From positions 43,245,366 through 43,309,365 of the forward strand of contig CAIIXF020000001.1 of the NCBI GenBank assembly GCA_903813345.2: a stretch of DNA of 64,000 nucleotides, written 5' to 3'. Source of the DNA: Owenia fusiformis. Taxonomy: Eukaryota > Annelida > Polychaeta > Sabellida > Oweniidae. The translations under genes and the position numbers were made by a program. The notes below the pieces were generated by a model. That model was not told where the DNA came from, did no database searches, and saw only the letters and a list, made by a program, of their open reading frames with translations. Of this stretch, positions 12,201-22,100 are shown one piece after another (position 1 is the first letter of the stretch; every line of letters starts with the position of its first letter).

Positions 12201-14063
12201 ACTTTTCAAAATCGATGTTTGAACCTTTAAAAAGCCAAATTTAGACTGAGGATTGAAAACATTCTTTTATTTCTCTCGGTAGACCGGAGGTAAATTTATG
12301 AGTCGAGCAAAAAGTGATAATGTTTTTTTATGAAGTGGGGATGTCAAAACAGTACTAATAGAAGAATAGTATAGACGTGTCGCAAAAAGGTGGCGCATTT
12401 GTTTTTTAAGGGTACCGCGTGAATGTAACTTTGATTCCCCGGATTATAAGATAATATTCTAATTAAAGTTATATATCATTTTAAAGCTGTTTCGATGAAG
12501 ATTTTAGATCAACTACACCCCGTTCACATTTTTTGCGCGTTCGTTTTTAAAAAAGAGATTTTTACCAAAACATCTGGCAAATATCCCATGTTGACACGTT
12601 ACATTTTGAATTATTTTTCGTCTTTAAACGCTCATAACTCAAACAATATATGACTATTATACTTATTTTTCGTCGCGATAAAGGTAGATGGAAGTTTTAT
12701 TTCAAAGGATGAATTTTAGTAAGCGTCCCATATTGTGACGTCATAGAGTCTGAAAAATAGAATCTGTTGACAGCGACCTTTTTTGCTCATTTTTTGGTAC
12801 CTTCAACTTTTCAGGTGTACATTAAACAAAAAATACTAGATCAATTTTTAATAAATCATACATGATTATTTTGCTCCTAAACTCTAGTTTATTAATAAAT
12901 AGTTGATTTTGTTCACAAAAGTATGTGTTTTCTGTTGTATGTGGAAAAGTGGAGGACGAAAGGTTTTCAAAATTCATTAAAATAGGGCTAATTTACGCCA
13001 TTCGCCTATTTTCAAGCACAGCAACACGTACATTTATTTCACCTAAAATATCAATTGATTCGTGTTTTATGATGCTCCTAGCCCATTAACTATATATATG
13101 TGATATCAGAATTATTCGTCTAAAATGTTTTGAGGTATAGAGGTAAATGTGGAGGACGAAAGAATTTTCATGTGTGTACATTTTTCTCAAAAACGTCACA
13201 TTCTATCATGTTAAAAGCGAGGATCCTCTGGATTACGCCACAAAATGTGTAACAATGCGTGCGCGAGCTTTTTGCGATGCGTCATAGCATTAGAAGATCA
13301 TTTAAAACCATGTAAATCAAATCGACGGCAAAGTTAGTTGAAATGACTGAAATCTTTATATGTTTATGTTATCTTTTTCATCTTCGCGGACCTCAGAGAA
13401 GACACTTCCGGTTTAATAATCAGTGATTTTATCGATCAAAAAAATTTTCTTTTTGAATTTGTCCGATATCTGCTAATATGGTATGTATATTTGTGCTGAT
13501 TGTTAAATTACAAAATAGGTTGGGTATAGAATATGTCAAAGTCATTTGATCTTGTCCCAGAAGCAATATTTCGTCATTTCTGTAGCCTGTAATTCCTTTA
13601 AGGCTCTCTAGCAGAATTGGCTATCAAAATGCTAAAGAGCCTTAAATTTTAAGGCTCTTTAGCATTTTGGCTAGAGAGCCTTAAATTTTAAGGCTCTCCA
13701 GACGCGGCCTAAATTATTGCATAGATGATATTTTGATTCGTCTATTTTTTAGGTTTTACTTACGCAATAAAACAGTGTTGTCAGCGACAAAGAATTACAA
13801 AATGTTGTTACTATGTAATACTGAAATAGTGACTAACAATTTTAGATAAATGACGTTGTGTTGAAATTAAACTACCTATGCTTATCAACAAGAAACAAAG
13901 AACTGTCAAAACAAAGAAAAGGCAATTTTTTCCCGGCAATTTTTCTTTGTCCATTTTTGAAGCCTTGTTTTCATCATTCAGTCCTAAAATGCAAACGTAT
14001 TTCATATAATCAAATGTGTTACCTATCCTGGGTTGTGGAGGTGGCAGCAACTTCTTCAGACAT
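47..14063 (-). CDS. NASP: NASP, nuclear autoantigenic sperm protein (SHNi-TPR histone chaperone), 3' end outside window
   Basis: Histone H1/H3-H4 chaperone of the NASP/Hif1/Sim3 family, acting in the nucleus. Coding exons on the minus strand: 14063-14023, 9953-9828, 8353-8235, 8071-7982, 7216-6662, 3682-3529, 2911-2838, 2036-1806, 1547-1336 and 277-47; all junctions are GT-AG and in phase, giving 611 codons before the last donor at 46, after which the gene leaves the window. Residues about 17-95 form the first TPR (motif [16 protein letters not shown]). A large acidic insert (residues about 126-345, KKEET repeats, from the 555-bp exon) interrupts the TPR region, as is typical of NASP. TPRs resume with [13 protein letters not shown] and [20 protein letters not shown] (residues about 345-450). 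A predicted coiled coil follows ([17 protein letters not shown]), then a basic [16 protein letters not shown] nuclear-localisation-like stretch. The window-terminal exon ends in NGDANGK repeats. The ATG at 14063 is the only start in the first exon. Identification rests on the interrupted TPR architecture and motif match. Confidence 0.95.
3012..3430 (+). mobile_element. possible truncated mariner-like element
   Basis: TTAGGTTGTTCAATAAGTTC resembles the terminal repeat of mariner-family transposons. A 61-codon ORF at 3244-3429 ([20 protein letters not shown]...) follows within NASP intron 6 but is not recognisable as transposase. No matching inverted end was found, so the element is incomplete or the resemblance is partial. 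Confidence 0.35.
4317..4526. mobile_element. palindromic MITE in NASP intron 5
   Basis: GACACTAGGGATCTA at the left and TAGACCCCTAGTGTC at the right are inverted copies. The pairing continues through ACAGATATTAGTCATG / CATGACCAATATCTGT, so most of the 210 bp folds into one hairpin. Located between NASP exons 6 and 5. Confidence 0.75.
5395..5930 (-). repeat. composite 'GAACGAAGTTCG' repeat, minus-orientation copy
   Basis: Reads as the reverse of the family in ERMP1 introns: it ends TTCGATGGGATAATA and contains GAGTTATC, AAATTTGAACCAGATCCGTC and repeated GGCCATTTTGAATT segments. Three internal tandem-like units of about 130 bp are visible. No coding capacity is recognised. Confidence 0.65.
6291..6474. 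repeat. minisatellite in NASP intron 5
   Basis: Tandem units built from AGCAAGCCATATTGCAAGCT and GGAAGCTAATACAGCATGGA, with higher-order alternation over about 185 bp. Confidence 0.85.
6662..7216 (-). CDS. NASP: NASP exon 5, acidic KKEET repeat exon
   Basis: Single 555-bp exon coding the glutamate/lysine-rich insert within the TPR region. It contains roughly fifteen imperfect copies of a 7-residue EKKEET(V/T) unit (about 21 bp), plus EDKEKTTE and EEKEKTTE variants. In NASP this acidic tract is the histone-binding segment. The low-complexity DNA explains long open frames on both strands here; only the minus-strand frame is joined to conserved exons. Repeat number is likely to vary between alleles. 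Confidence 0.9.
7320..7506 (+). repeat. dispersed repeat ending GGGGAGATCACTG, copy 1
   Basis: Starts TGTTCTCCTCAGGATTTTTT, ends TTTCAATGCTGGGGAGATCACTG. Related copies: 40085-40110 plus 41596-41840 (split by a transposon) and 47895-48031. The core is AAAATCTCAAGTGGGTGCTG + CACCCACTTG, a short palindrome. Confidence 0.65.
8590..9140 (-). repeat. composite 'GAACGAAGTTCG' repeat, degenerate minus copy
   Basis: Repeated GGTGGCCATTTTTCAAAA and AAATCTGCTTTTGAGCAGAA segments, GAGTTATTGCCCAGATGGAC and a decayed microsatellite (GTGCGTACGTACATACGG) match the family seen at 57031-58250 in reverse. It ends near ATATCTCTCCGAACTTGAGT. Confidence 0.55.
10411..10804. mobile_element. foldback element in NASP intron 1
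   Basis: Arms of about 115 bp (10411-10535 and 10688-10804) are near-perfect inverted copies, running from AGAGTCCATTTCACTGCTTC to AATGACATTTGTAT and back. The loop is about 150 bp. A third partial arm appears at 11335-11390 (ATACAAATGTCATTAATGTA). Confidence 0.8.
11404..13709. mobile_element. 2.3-kb non-autonomous DNA transposon with 9-bp TSD
   Basis: Flanked by TAAATTATT at 11395-11403 and 13710-13718, a 9-bp target-site duplication. Ends CGAAGTGTCTGGAG and CTCCAGACGCGGCC are inverted. Both ends also carry clusters of the palindromes CCTTAAAATTTAAGG and CTCTTTAGCATTTTGGCTAGAGAG. A 9-bp TSD suggests a Mutator-like element. No transposase is readable. Inside lie a tRNA-like sequence (11685-11755) and two copies of GGAGGACGAAAG. 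It sits in NASP intron 1, about 350 bp from exon 1. Confidence 0.8.
11680..11757 (+). other. tRNA-like sequence (Gly/Glu-type body), probably not a working tRNA
   Basis: TGGTATAGTGGTTAGGGTGC matches a pol III A box of tRNA-Gly/Glu type and GGGTTCGATTCCC matches the B box; a T-run follows. Anticodon and acceptor stems do not pair well (the T stem keeps only three pairs). It lies inside the 2.3-kb transposon, so a tRNA-derived internal promoter or SINE remnant is more likely than a gene. Confidence 0.5.
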
Positions 14064-14592
14064 GGTAAAGAGCGTGTGAAATAGTGAATGAAATGCGGAG
14101 AGATTTCGATGTCCTGCTTTCGCGCCTTTCTTCTTCAAAGTGAGAGGTGACGTCAGAATCTAGTCTCGAAACATCAATTAAGAAAAGTTCAGAAAAACCG
14201 TGAACCATATATTGTTTGATTCCGCATCATTTTAAAATTATTATTTTGATGTTAAATTTGTCTTATATGTGTTTTCATCATTTAAGAAATGAATCATGGA
14301 AAAAATACACTTTTACCTTCCAGACTGTATTTATGTGACGTCACTAGACAGCCTTTTCATTCAGCCATTTTCCCGTGGTCCTCGTGGGTTGCAATTTCTC
14401 AAAATAATCAAGTAATAACGGCAGTTATATCACTCCAAGAGTAAGTTAATTACAATTATTCTTTTTTTAAATAGTTTAGTTCATGATATTTGTCGATTGT
14501 GATGTGAGGACTACACACTGCTTAGCTAAAACTAAGTTTGAATAAATTTTCTAAAAGTTTCCCAACTTCAAATTCAAGTAGGCCTAGGCCTA

Positions 14593-14817
14593 CAGTTGGG
14601 GACAAAAATAAATGACAGGTCGATTTTCGATCACCATTTCCTAATTATGGTGGTCTGAAAGCCCATAATTTCCAATATTGTCTAGATACATATCCCTTAA
14701 AATTTGTATATTTTACATTTTGTATAATCTCATCCACTGATTTATGGCCTCTTGTTTTTAACATGGGAAATCCTCACTTCAGCAAATCCACCTGTCATTT
14801 ATTTATGTCCCCAACTG
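14593..14817. mobile_element. 225-bp mariner-type MITE with TA duplication
   Basis: CAGTTGGGGACAAAAATAAA at the left and TTTATTTATGTCCCCAACTG at the right are inverted, flanked by TA on both sides (14591-14592, 14818-14819). The continuation TGACAGGT / ACCTGTCA extends the terminal repeat to about 28 bp. TA target and size fit a Tc1/mariner MITE. Confidence 0.85.
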
Positions 14818-14820
14818 TAA

Positions 14821-15391
14821 GCTTATCGCATCCTACGACCCCTTTAGATTGTGGTCGTAGGCCGGTTTCATTGGTAAGCCTGTCTTTCTACAATGTCGGA
14901 GAATGAACTACGCATCGCACTATTAAATGACCTACCTCGATACATTCCAGAGTATTTCAAAATTATTTTTATGTTGTTAGATCGCCAATTGTATGGGTTT
15001 ATCGGCAGAATGAAGAGATTTTAGTTTTTACATCGGAAATATCTTAGCAATTTCCAAAATGTCGGAAGGGGAATTCCCCAGGGATTTCCCTTATGACTGG
15101 TGCATGCCGGGAACTGAATGGAGGAATTTGACGGTTGAAATAAGTTAAATATTACACGCAAATATTGCTATCAAAAACGAAAATATCTTCGTTCTGCCGA
15201 TAAACCCATACAATTTGCGATTCAACTATATGAAAAGAATTCTAAAATACTCAGGAATGTATCGAGGTAGGTCATTTATGTGTGCAATGCATAGTTCATT
15301 CTCAGACATTGTAGAAAGACAGGCTTACTAATGAAACGGGCCTACGACCACAATCTAAAGGGGTCGTAGGATGCGATAAGGCCTAAGCTTA
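14821..15391. mobile_element. long-inverted-repeat element upstream of BTF3
   Basis: TTATCGCATCCTACGACCCC at the left and GGGGTCGTAGGATGCGATAA at the right start arms that stay complementary for about 230 bp (TACAATGTCGGAGAATGAAC, GACCTACCTCGATACATTCC, GTTTATCGGCAGAA). A related fragment is in NASP intron 1 at about 11040-11160. The TA-type MITE abuts its left end. Confidence 0.75.
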
Positions 15392-15569
15392 CGTCCTGGG
15401 AGGTTTATGCGTGGGTTTATGAACGTGAATGATGATCATTTTCGTGATATTGATAAGCTTTCTGAAATAGGGAGCCATGATATTTTGATTTGTGACTTTA
15501 GAATAAGAAAAATTGTTGTCTTGGTAAGATTTGTTCAATGATTGTTCCATTGTTTCAATATTTACAGAG

Positions 15570-18500
15570 ATGAATCCAGAAAAACTAAACAAGTTGAAGG
15601 ATCAAGTCCGCATAGGAGGAAAGGTATGTCTAAACCTTGTTTTCATTAGCTTATTTTTACTCCATAACATTTTTAATTGTATTTTTAATTGTATCAGAGA
15701 ATGTGAAATGATGTAAAAGTAAATCCATTCTCCGAGGTTTTGTCACCTACTTGTGTGAGTAGGAGTTGCTATGTGTGCTGGATTCTTCCAAGGTTTTCTT
15801 GTTAGATACTTGGTACTTTAGTACCTCTCTCATGTTTGTTTGTGACAGGGAATCCAAATTTGGACTCTTGAACCCAATGACGTTTTACAGATCTGATCAC
15901 ATTTATATCTATATATGTTACTTGCCCGTAGCCAGCTTTTACCAGGGGGGGGAGCTTTTTCACAATTTTGGCTAAAAATCATGCGAAAAATTCTCAGAAT
16001 GGTGAAAAACTGCATGATTTTGAAAGAATTTCTGGCCAGGGGGGGGGAGCTTCCGCTCCCCCAGCTCCCCCTCTGGCTACGGGCCTGTGTTATTATATCA
16101 TATCCCTTGCCAGAACAATTGTCCTGGAGCATCTCAATAGGTTGTCCATATGATTACAATATGGGAGAATTTTGTTATTGTAATGCCTTTTTGTAATATG
16201 AATTTATTATTACATCTATTGAAAGTTATCGTATTGGCCATATTGTAATTCTATGTTTTGTTTCAGGGTACACAAAGGAGAAAGAAGAAGGTGGTTCACA
16301 GAACTGCCACAACTGATGACAAGAAACTACAGTCCTCTCTGAAAAAACTGGCAGTGAACAGTATTCCTGGTATTGAAGAGGTGAGCATTCATACAGTATT
16401 TTGATAGTTTTTTTCAGATAGTTTTTCATGAAGAGATGTTGCTTCATATGATGATTTTGTATCACGATGGTCTACTGAGCTTTGCCTAGCATTGTTGAAG
16501 TCTGTATACACTGATTGAAGCACACTTTCAAATATATTGAATTCACTTTTTGAGATTTCTTAGTTTCATATTTCCCAAAAGAAGAGTTTGTTATTCAGGA
16601 TAAAGAAGGTTTTATCGTCAAGTTATTTGAAATTTTGAAAACAACATGAACTCCTTTCATGTATTCATTTTGTAGGTGAACATGATTAAGGAAGATGGCC
16701 AAGTTATTCATTTTACCAACCCAAAGGTCCAGGCTTCTTTGGCTGCCAACACATTTGCCATCACAGGCCATGGTGAAATCAAACGTAAGTACAACACCTA
16801 ATGTTATGATATCTCAATAGTCCATGAATGTTTGTGCTTAATGCCATTAAAAAATTTCGATGGTCAGATTTGATTCTGACACTACAAAATAGCAAAGTTC
16901 ACTTCAGAAATGATGATTTTGTATCACGATGGTCTACTGAGCTCAAATGGAGCATTGTTGAAACCTGTATACACTGATTTGAATTAACTGTGCTACAATG
17001 GCACAGAAACATCATCCATATTGAACAAATCATAGAATTAAAATCTTCAGTTATCTCTTAGTAATATTGAATATCTTGGAATTTTCAGAAATGACTGAAA
17101 TGCTGCCAGGAATTCTCAACCAACTTGGAGCGGAGAGTCTTGCAAACCTTAAAAAATTAGCAACAAGCGTCACATCATCTGGTAGGTGTTAATTAATAAT
17201 GAGACATGAAGATGAAAAGTATCTTGTTTCCTTCTCGATTCTCTGCCTCCTGGACTAACATTTCTCTTGATAGCTTTTCTCTGAATGATGATTTTGTTTC
17301 ACAATGATCTACTTACTTAGCTCAAGAAGAGCATTGTTACAGTTGAAGACCATTATACTGTCATATATGGTAGGATACCGAATACATTTTTGATTTGCTC
17401 TCATTCATTTATTTGTTCAATTTCTGCCAAACATGTTGCCCCAATTCTGCTTGCACACAGACACTGAGGTTGTCTGTTACTATTATTCGGAGTCACCTGA
17501 AACTAAACAACAAAATCTGTTTTTCTGTTGTACATAATTTGCTGAAGTTTTGACAGAAGAGTTCTTTTTGGCTCACACAGTGAGCCTATGGGATTGACCA
17601 GGCGTCCGTCCGTCCGTTGGTCCGTCCGTCAACATTGGCCGCACAAATTAAAACTGCTATTCGGATTGAGTCCTATCCACATTCATTTTATGCATATCCA
17701 TAATGCCTATTTGACCTATCATCGCCATTTCCCAAGTTCGCCCGGTTTCGGAGAAATTGCGGATTTTGACGTCAAAAAGTCAAATTTTCTGTAAATACTA
17801 GACACTTTGTTGAAGTAGAACTTTCAAATACCTTTTAGTAGTTGGTGTATATGCAACTTATGTCCTCTGAAGATTTCAAAGCTCTTGGAATAACGGTTTT
17901 TGGTGTTTACTCCATAAAATTTGAAAAAAAGTAGGACTTATTTTCAGGAAACTTTCTCATGTATAAAGTCAATGGCATGTTTTGTGATTGACAAGATTCT
18001 TAAAGTTTGCCTTATACTTGATCATTTCCTGCAATAAATTACATCATTACTAGATTTAAGCATTCCCTAAATATGGCTTAATATATGTCAGCATCAAATT
18101 TTTTCCGTTTTTGAGATTTTTGACGTCAAAAAACAGTAAAAATAAGTTATTTTTCAACTTGCTTCAATTTGACCAAATTTTTTTTGAAAATCATCTACAA
18201 GTTACCAGGAGTTCAAATCTGACATTAGTTTTAGGATTTGACCTTTACTTGACCTTCAGTGACCTTCGAAAGGTCAAAAAAGTTGATTTTTCAAATTGAT
18301 TTATGGATGTAAATTTTGGTAAGCTTAATCACAAAAGTCCTTACTGAGCTCTGAATAAGAAAAATTTTCAAGGTCAAAGGTCATCAAACTAGGTCACACA
18401 ACTATGCTATCTAAGTTTCTCAAAGTTCGAGACTACAAATCCAAATCAATATTTTTGTTTGAAAGTCAGGATATAAATTCCTCTGAAGGTTCCAAACTGT

Positions 18501-18734
18501 GTGAGCATAGGACCGTGGGTCCTTCATTATTACCTCCATGTGTGATATGCCACTGTCATAAGATTTTGGAGCATACAGACTTTATTTGTATGATTGTGTC
18601 TATTTTCAGCTGCTGCAGGAGCAAGTGGCGCTGAGGCCATGAAACCAGCAACTGAGGAAATAGATGACGATGATGATGAAGTCCCCGATCTGGTTGAAAA
18701 TTTTGATGAAGCATCGAAAGAAGAAAAAGCCTAG
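15570..18734 (+). CDS. BTF3: BTF3 / nascent polypeptide-associated complex subunit beta
   Basis: Beta subunit of the NAC heterodimer, which binds ribosomes near the exit tunnel and shields nascent chains in the cytosol. Coding exons: 15570-15623, 16267-16380, 16676-16784, 17089-17181 and 18610-18734 (stop TAG 18732-18734); 495 nt, 164 residues, within the usual size of the family. The protein begins [18 protein letters not shown], followed by the RRKKK ribosome-binding motif (about residues 22-26). The NAC domain (about 38-98) contains [18 protein letters not shown] and the [11 protein letters not shown] motif, then [17 protein letters not shown]. The tail is acidic ([11 protein letters not shown]). 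The first coding exon is preceded by TTTACAG, so a 5' noncoding exon probably lies upstream. Introns 2, 3 and 4 carry snoRNA-like sequences; intron 4 also contains a composite repeat. Poly(A) signal at 18976. Confidence 0.96.
15923..16086. mobile_element. small MITE with GCCCGTAGCCAG ends in BTF3 intron 1
   Basis: GCCCGTAGCCAG (left) and CTGGCTACGGGC (right) are perfect inverted 12-mers. Internal poly-G runs (GGGGGGGGAGCTT, twice) pair with CCCCCAGCTCCCCC. Confidence 0.75.
16440..16522 (+). ncRNA. box C/D snoRNA, copy 1 (BTF3 intron 2)
   Basis: Box C ATGATGA at 16448-16454, D' box CTGA at 16475-16478 and D box CTGA at 16511-16514. The ends form a perfect 7-bp terminal stem, TGCTTCA (16440-16446) with TGAAGCA (16516-16522). 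The 16 nt before D' (16459-16474, GTATCACGATGGTCTA) are complementary over 13 pairs, one of them G-U, to the conserved 28S rRNA segment UAGACCGUCGUGA. The fifth base upstream of D' pairs with the first C of UAGACC, which would be the predicted 2'-O-methylation target. Intronic position in a translation-related host gene is standard for animal C/D snoRNAs. The region before box D has no guide that I recognise. Confidence 0.85.
16900..16990 (+). ncRNA. box C/D snoRNA, copy 2 (BTF3 intron 3)
   Basis: Paralogue of the snoRNA in the preceding intron. Box C ATGATGA 16910-16916, the same guide GTATCACGATGGTCTA at 16921-16936, D' CTGA 16937-16940 and D CTGA 16974-16977. The segments between the boxes (AGCATTGTTGAA, CTGTATACA) are also conserved with copy 1. 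The flanking stem is weaker than in copy 1, so the outer limits are approximate. Confidence 0.8.
17275..17370 (+). ncRNA. diverged box C/D snoRNA-like copy 3 (BTF3 intron 4)
   Basis: Third relative in the next intron. Box C ATGATGA is intact at 17285-17291. The guide has drifted to GTTTCACAATGATCTA, D' is degenerate (CTTA) and D appears as CTGT at 17358-17361. AGCTCAAGAAGAGCATTGTT keeps the family signature. It may be a decayed copy or one with a changed target (see findings). Limits are approximate. Confidence 0.5.
17572..18530 (+). repeat. composite (TCCG)-type repeat in BTF3 intron 4
   Basis: Begins GGCTCACACAGTGAGCCTAT, followed by CGTCCGTCCGTCCGTTGGTC, and ends near AACTGTGTGAGCATAGGACC. 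The interior is non-coding, with several TGACCTTTGACC-like segments (GACCTTTACTTGACCTTC). It is analogous to, but distinct from, the GAACGAAGTTCG family. Confidence 0.55.
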
Positions 18735-18975
18735 AAGTTTCTAGGTCTTCCAATTTTTTATCACTTTTTTATAAAAAATAACTTTACAATGGACTGAAAA
18801 CATTTTTTACATCAATGAGCCTGACTTTTCATCTGAATTCACCCCAAAGATAGACAATGGAATCGGTTGTTTCAAATAGTATTGTGAAATCCTCCCTAAT
18901 TTTTGCCAGTGAGACTCATCAGCCACAAAAGTTTGTGTAACAGAATTTACTGTGATGAAATATAATTGCTGAGCA

Positions 18976-18990
18976 AATAAACTATTTATT
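18976..18990. terminator. opposed poly(A) signals of BTF3 (+) and P4HA (-)
   Basis: AATAAA on the plus strand at 18976-18981 lies 242 nt after the BTF3 stop. AATAAA on the minus strand at 18990-18985 lies 124 nt after the P4HA stop. The two hexamers are separated by only three bases, so the convergent transcripts probably overlap or end at almost the same place. This is inferred from the hexamers only. Confidence 0.6.
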
Positions 18991-19113
18991 ACTAGTTATC
19001 TGGTTAGTGTGCAATTTATAAAGCAGGTAGTATTTTGCCATCAGTCATTTTTTTTTTCTAAGGTAGTATCTTAATTCTCAGAGAAGTAGATTTATCATTA
19101 TTACAGTCCTTAT

Positions 19114-22100
19114 TCATTCTTCAGGTCTGTGACCACATTTATGATGGTTGAATGACAACTGACTACCATGTCTGAACCATTTCGTTGCCACTGGAATGGA
19201 AGACATACACAGGGTAGAAAATTGATGCAAAACTAGATTTACCATCTTTGGCTATTGTACTTGAATATTTACTCTCCTTATATTAAATAACTTAGTTGAA
19301 TGTTTCATAACTATCCGTTGTGATTAATATAGTGCAGATTATAAATTCGCATACCCCATTTTGATCCAATAATAATGGGACAAGAACCATGCTCAAGTCG
19401 ATCATCTACATCTCCATTTTTGTAGGAATTATACCATAGGACTGCAGACCCCTACAATGTCAAAATAAATGTATCTGTTGACCTCAAAAGATTCTTAGCA
19501 GTTTAAAATGAACCAAACTTTCCTTTGTATAACTATAATAGTGAGATGTCTAAGAAAATGTTGTATATGCCATTTTATTCCAACACGGTTCGGAAAGATC
19601 TTTTATTTCATTCTCAGAAATCAAGGAACAAACAAACAAAAACAATTGTACAAAAAAACAAAAATTGTTCACAACAATAATATAAAATACATATAAATAA
19701 GTTTCGAATTAAATTGTCAGTGACCATAACATAAAGCACAGTGTTTTTAAAAGAATGTTTTCGATAATTGGTTTGAGAGAAAAACATTGTTGAATTTAGT
19801 TCGCCATATCGATACCAATCTTTTGTGTCCAATACTAGTACGTCTTTTACATGTTTTACTGAGGGAATCTACAAGCCAACCATTTATATATATTATGTAT
19901 CGGGTATCCCAAAAATGAGACCCTATTTGACAAGTATTTTCTCGGCAACTGATGAATCAATTTACTGAAAATGTGTACAAAGTAACCTAAGAGTATCATT
20001 ATAGCAAGTTCTAAAATATATAAAAAAGATCAAGTAAATATTCCGTGAGAGCTCATCGATGACACCTCCACAGTGTTTGTATCAGGTGATGACATGTGTC
20101 AATCAGTCACTGAAATTAGCTTGTCTTTGTGTCATGTCTTATTCGTTTCATTCTTCCCAAATATCCAAAATCATCCATTCTCAAAATCCATTTGGGGTGA
20201 TATTGTTAGAATAATACGGAAAAGTATTTTTGCTTCGAAATGGATTAATAAGTAACATAGGTTATTTTGACATACTGTCTTTAATTCAAAAATACACACA
20301 TAATGCATGGCCAATCTTTTACATATTCATAGCATTAGCAGAAGATACCTAAGTGCCTAATGTAATTTTTAAGGATTTTGGCTCATCTATTACTGAGAAA
20401 TTTTCAAATTTCTTCCCATGCTTTGGTACAAACGCTATGAACTTCTCATTGCGTTTTTCCGTATCGGATTAATTGACATGCTATCATGAATTTCTTAGTG
20501 CTCACATAACATATTTTCATATTTTTGTACCTTCCTAATTACTCTTGGGCTACTATGTACGAATTTTCTGTGAATTTGGTTTATCAGTTACCGAGAAAAA
20601 TCTTGTCAAAAACTGTCTCATTTTTGGGACACCCTATATATTCAAAATAAATAAAAAATATATATTCTAACTAACAGGTTAATTGGTTTTGTAAAGTACA
20701 GTTTGGTGTAAGAGAAAATTAATGCATGTAGACCTACCTTTATTGGGTTAACGAAAACACCCAATTTTGTAAATACTGTCGCGCCACCTTTTGGAACATC
20801 CGCCAACTTTGGAACGATGGAAAATAAAACAACAAAAATATCAGAGCAGAAATTAGCCACTTGGAGCCACGATACGTCATATACGGATATTAAAATGCAA
20901 CAATTAAAATAGGCGAGATGAGATACCTACATAGAACATGAGTGTTGCAATCCTGTCATGTGGAAACATATCGTTGTTGTTTAAATGGTCACCCTGCCTC
21001 TGCAAGAACAAGGACATCTTTTACAGCAGTACCATGGTCGGTGAATACAACTTCTTGTAAATTGGATATTATTTTTTAGTCTTAGGAAATGTTCCGATTT
21101 GAGGCGATCTCGAATGATTAATGTTTGAGCTATGTTTGTGAAAATGTGCGCTCCATTGTATCTATTGGTCCTCCTAAAACGGAGTGACCAAAATTGCAGT
21201 CCATCGTTTTAATATTTTAATAAGTCTGATTTGATTTGGGAATGACAACTAATGACAATGTTATATAGGAATGACATACAAAGCTATCCAAGTGTGGTTT
21301 GTACTGTCCCCCTATCCCATAGTTAAGAACCTGGAAAGGTTCGTTGAAGAAGTTAGACCCAGGTTTCTTGGCAGAGAGCCTAGTCAGTGCTTCAACCCGC
21401 TTGTCAAGTTTAGCGACAACGGGGTGTTTAAGATGAGACATCCAGGCGCTTTGACTGGTCCTGTATCCTCGACGGCCATCATCACCCAATGATTGCACGA
21501 GCGATCGGCGTAGCTGGAAAATATCCTCATGAAAAGGTGGGAGAAGCAACAACAATGGCCTGTTGGCACACGACATGAGAACGCAAGTCAATATATATAT
21601 ATGGAATAGTAGAACCTGAATGAATGCAAATAATAGTGCTGGACCCTTTCTCTCCGAAAAGTGGACGTACCGTAGCACTCTTTCATTATGTAGGCAATGA
21701 AAGTAAAATGCAGAGATAAATATCTTACCCAAGGAACAGATCTTGTCTTCAAATCCTCTGTCTCAGCTTCTGAGATTATGTTGTGATACAACACAATGCG
21801 TGGTTCAAGGAGAACGTCTTCCATCTTTACGTACCAACCAAGATTTATATTGAACTCCATGTAGCATGTCAGTCCTAGTTTAGAACTTTTTGACGAAACC
21901 TATATGGAAAACGTCTATTTGCAATATAACAATTAAAATAATCTGTAAGACTGGCAGCTCCACCATTTAATTGTAACATCGATGACATCGTAGATTTATA
22001 GAATTGTACACTGGATTATGCTATATGATTTTTGCAGTGAGAAGAAGACATTATTTGCAAACTTGAAACACGAAACCTTACATGACTGTTGAGAGATTCT

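Larger units (their letters stand above)
14064..15569. promoter_or_regulatory. head-to-head intergenic region of NASP and BTF3
   Basis: The two genes are divergent with 1.5 kb between their coding starts. About half of it is filled by the MITEs at 14593-14819 and 14821-15391. The stretch 14064-14590 is the likely NASP promoter area, with no motif that I can defend. A 5' noncoding exon of BTF3 may lie at about 15380-15500. Confidence 0.4.

Noticed and set aside
19114-21280. P4HA as a truncated pseudogene lacking its catalytic C terminus
   Set aside because: Four short exons (20999-20931, 20806-20738, 19451-19355, 19190-19114) supply RIATLMFY, GGATVF, the third iron ligand and the 2-oxoglutarate lysine, all in phase.
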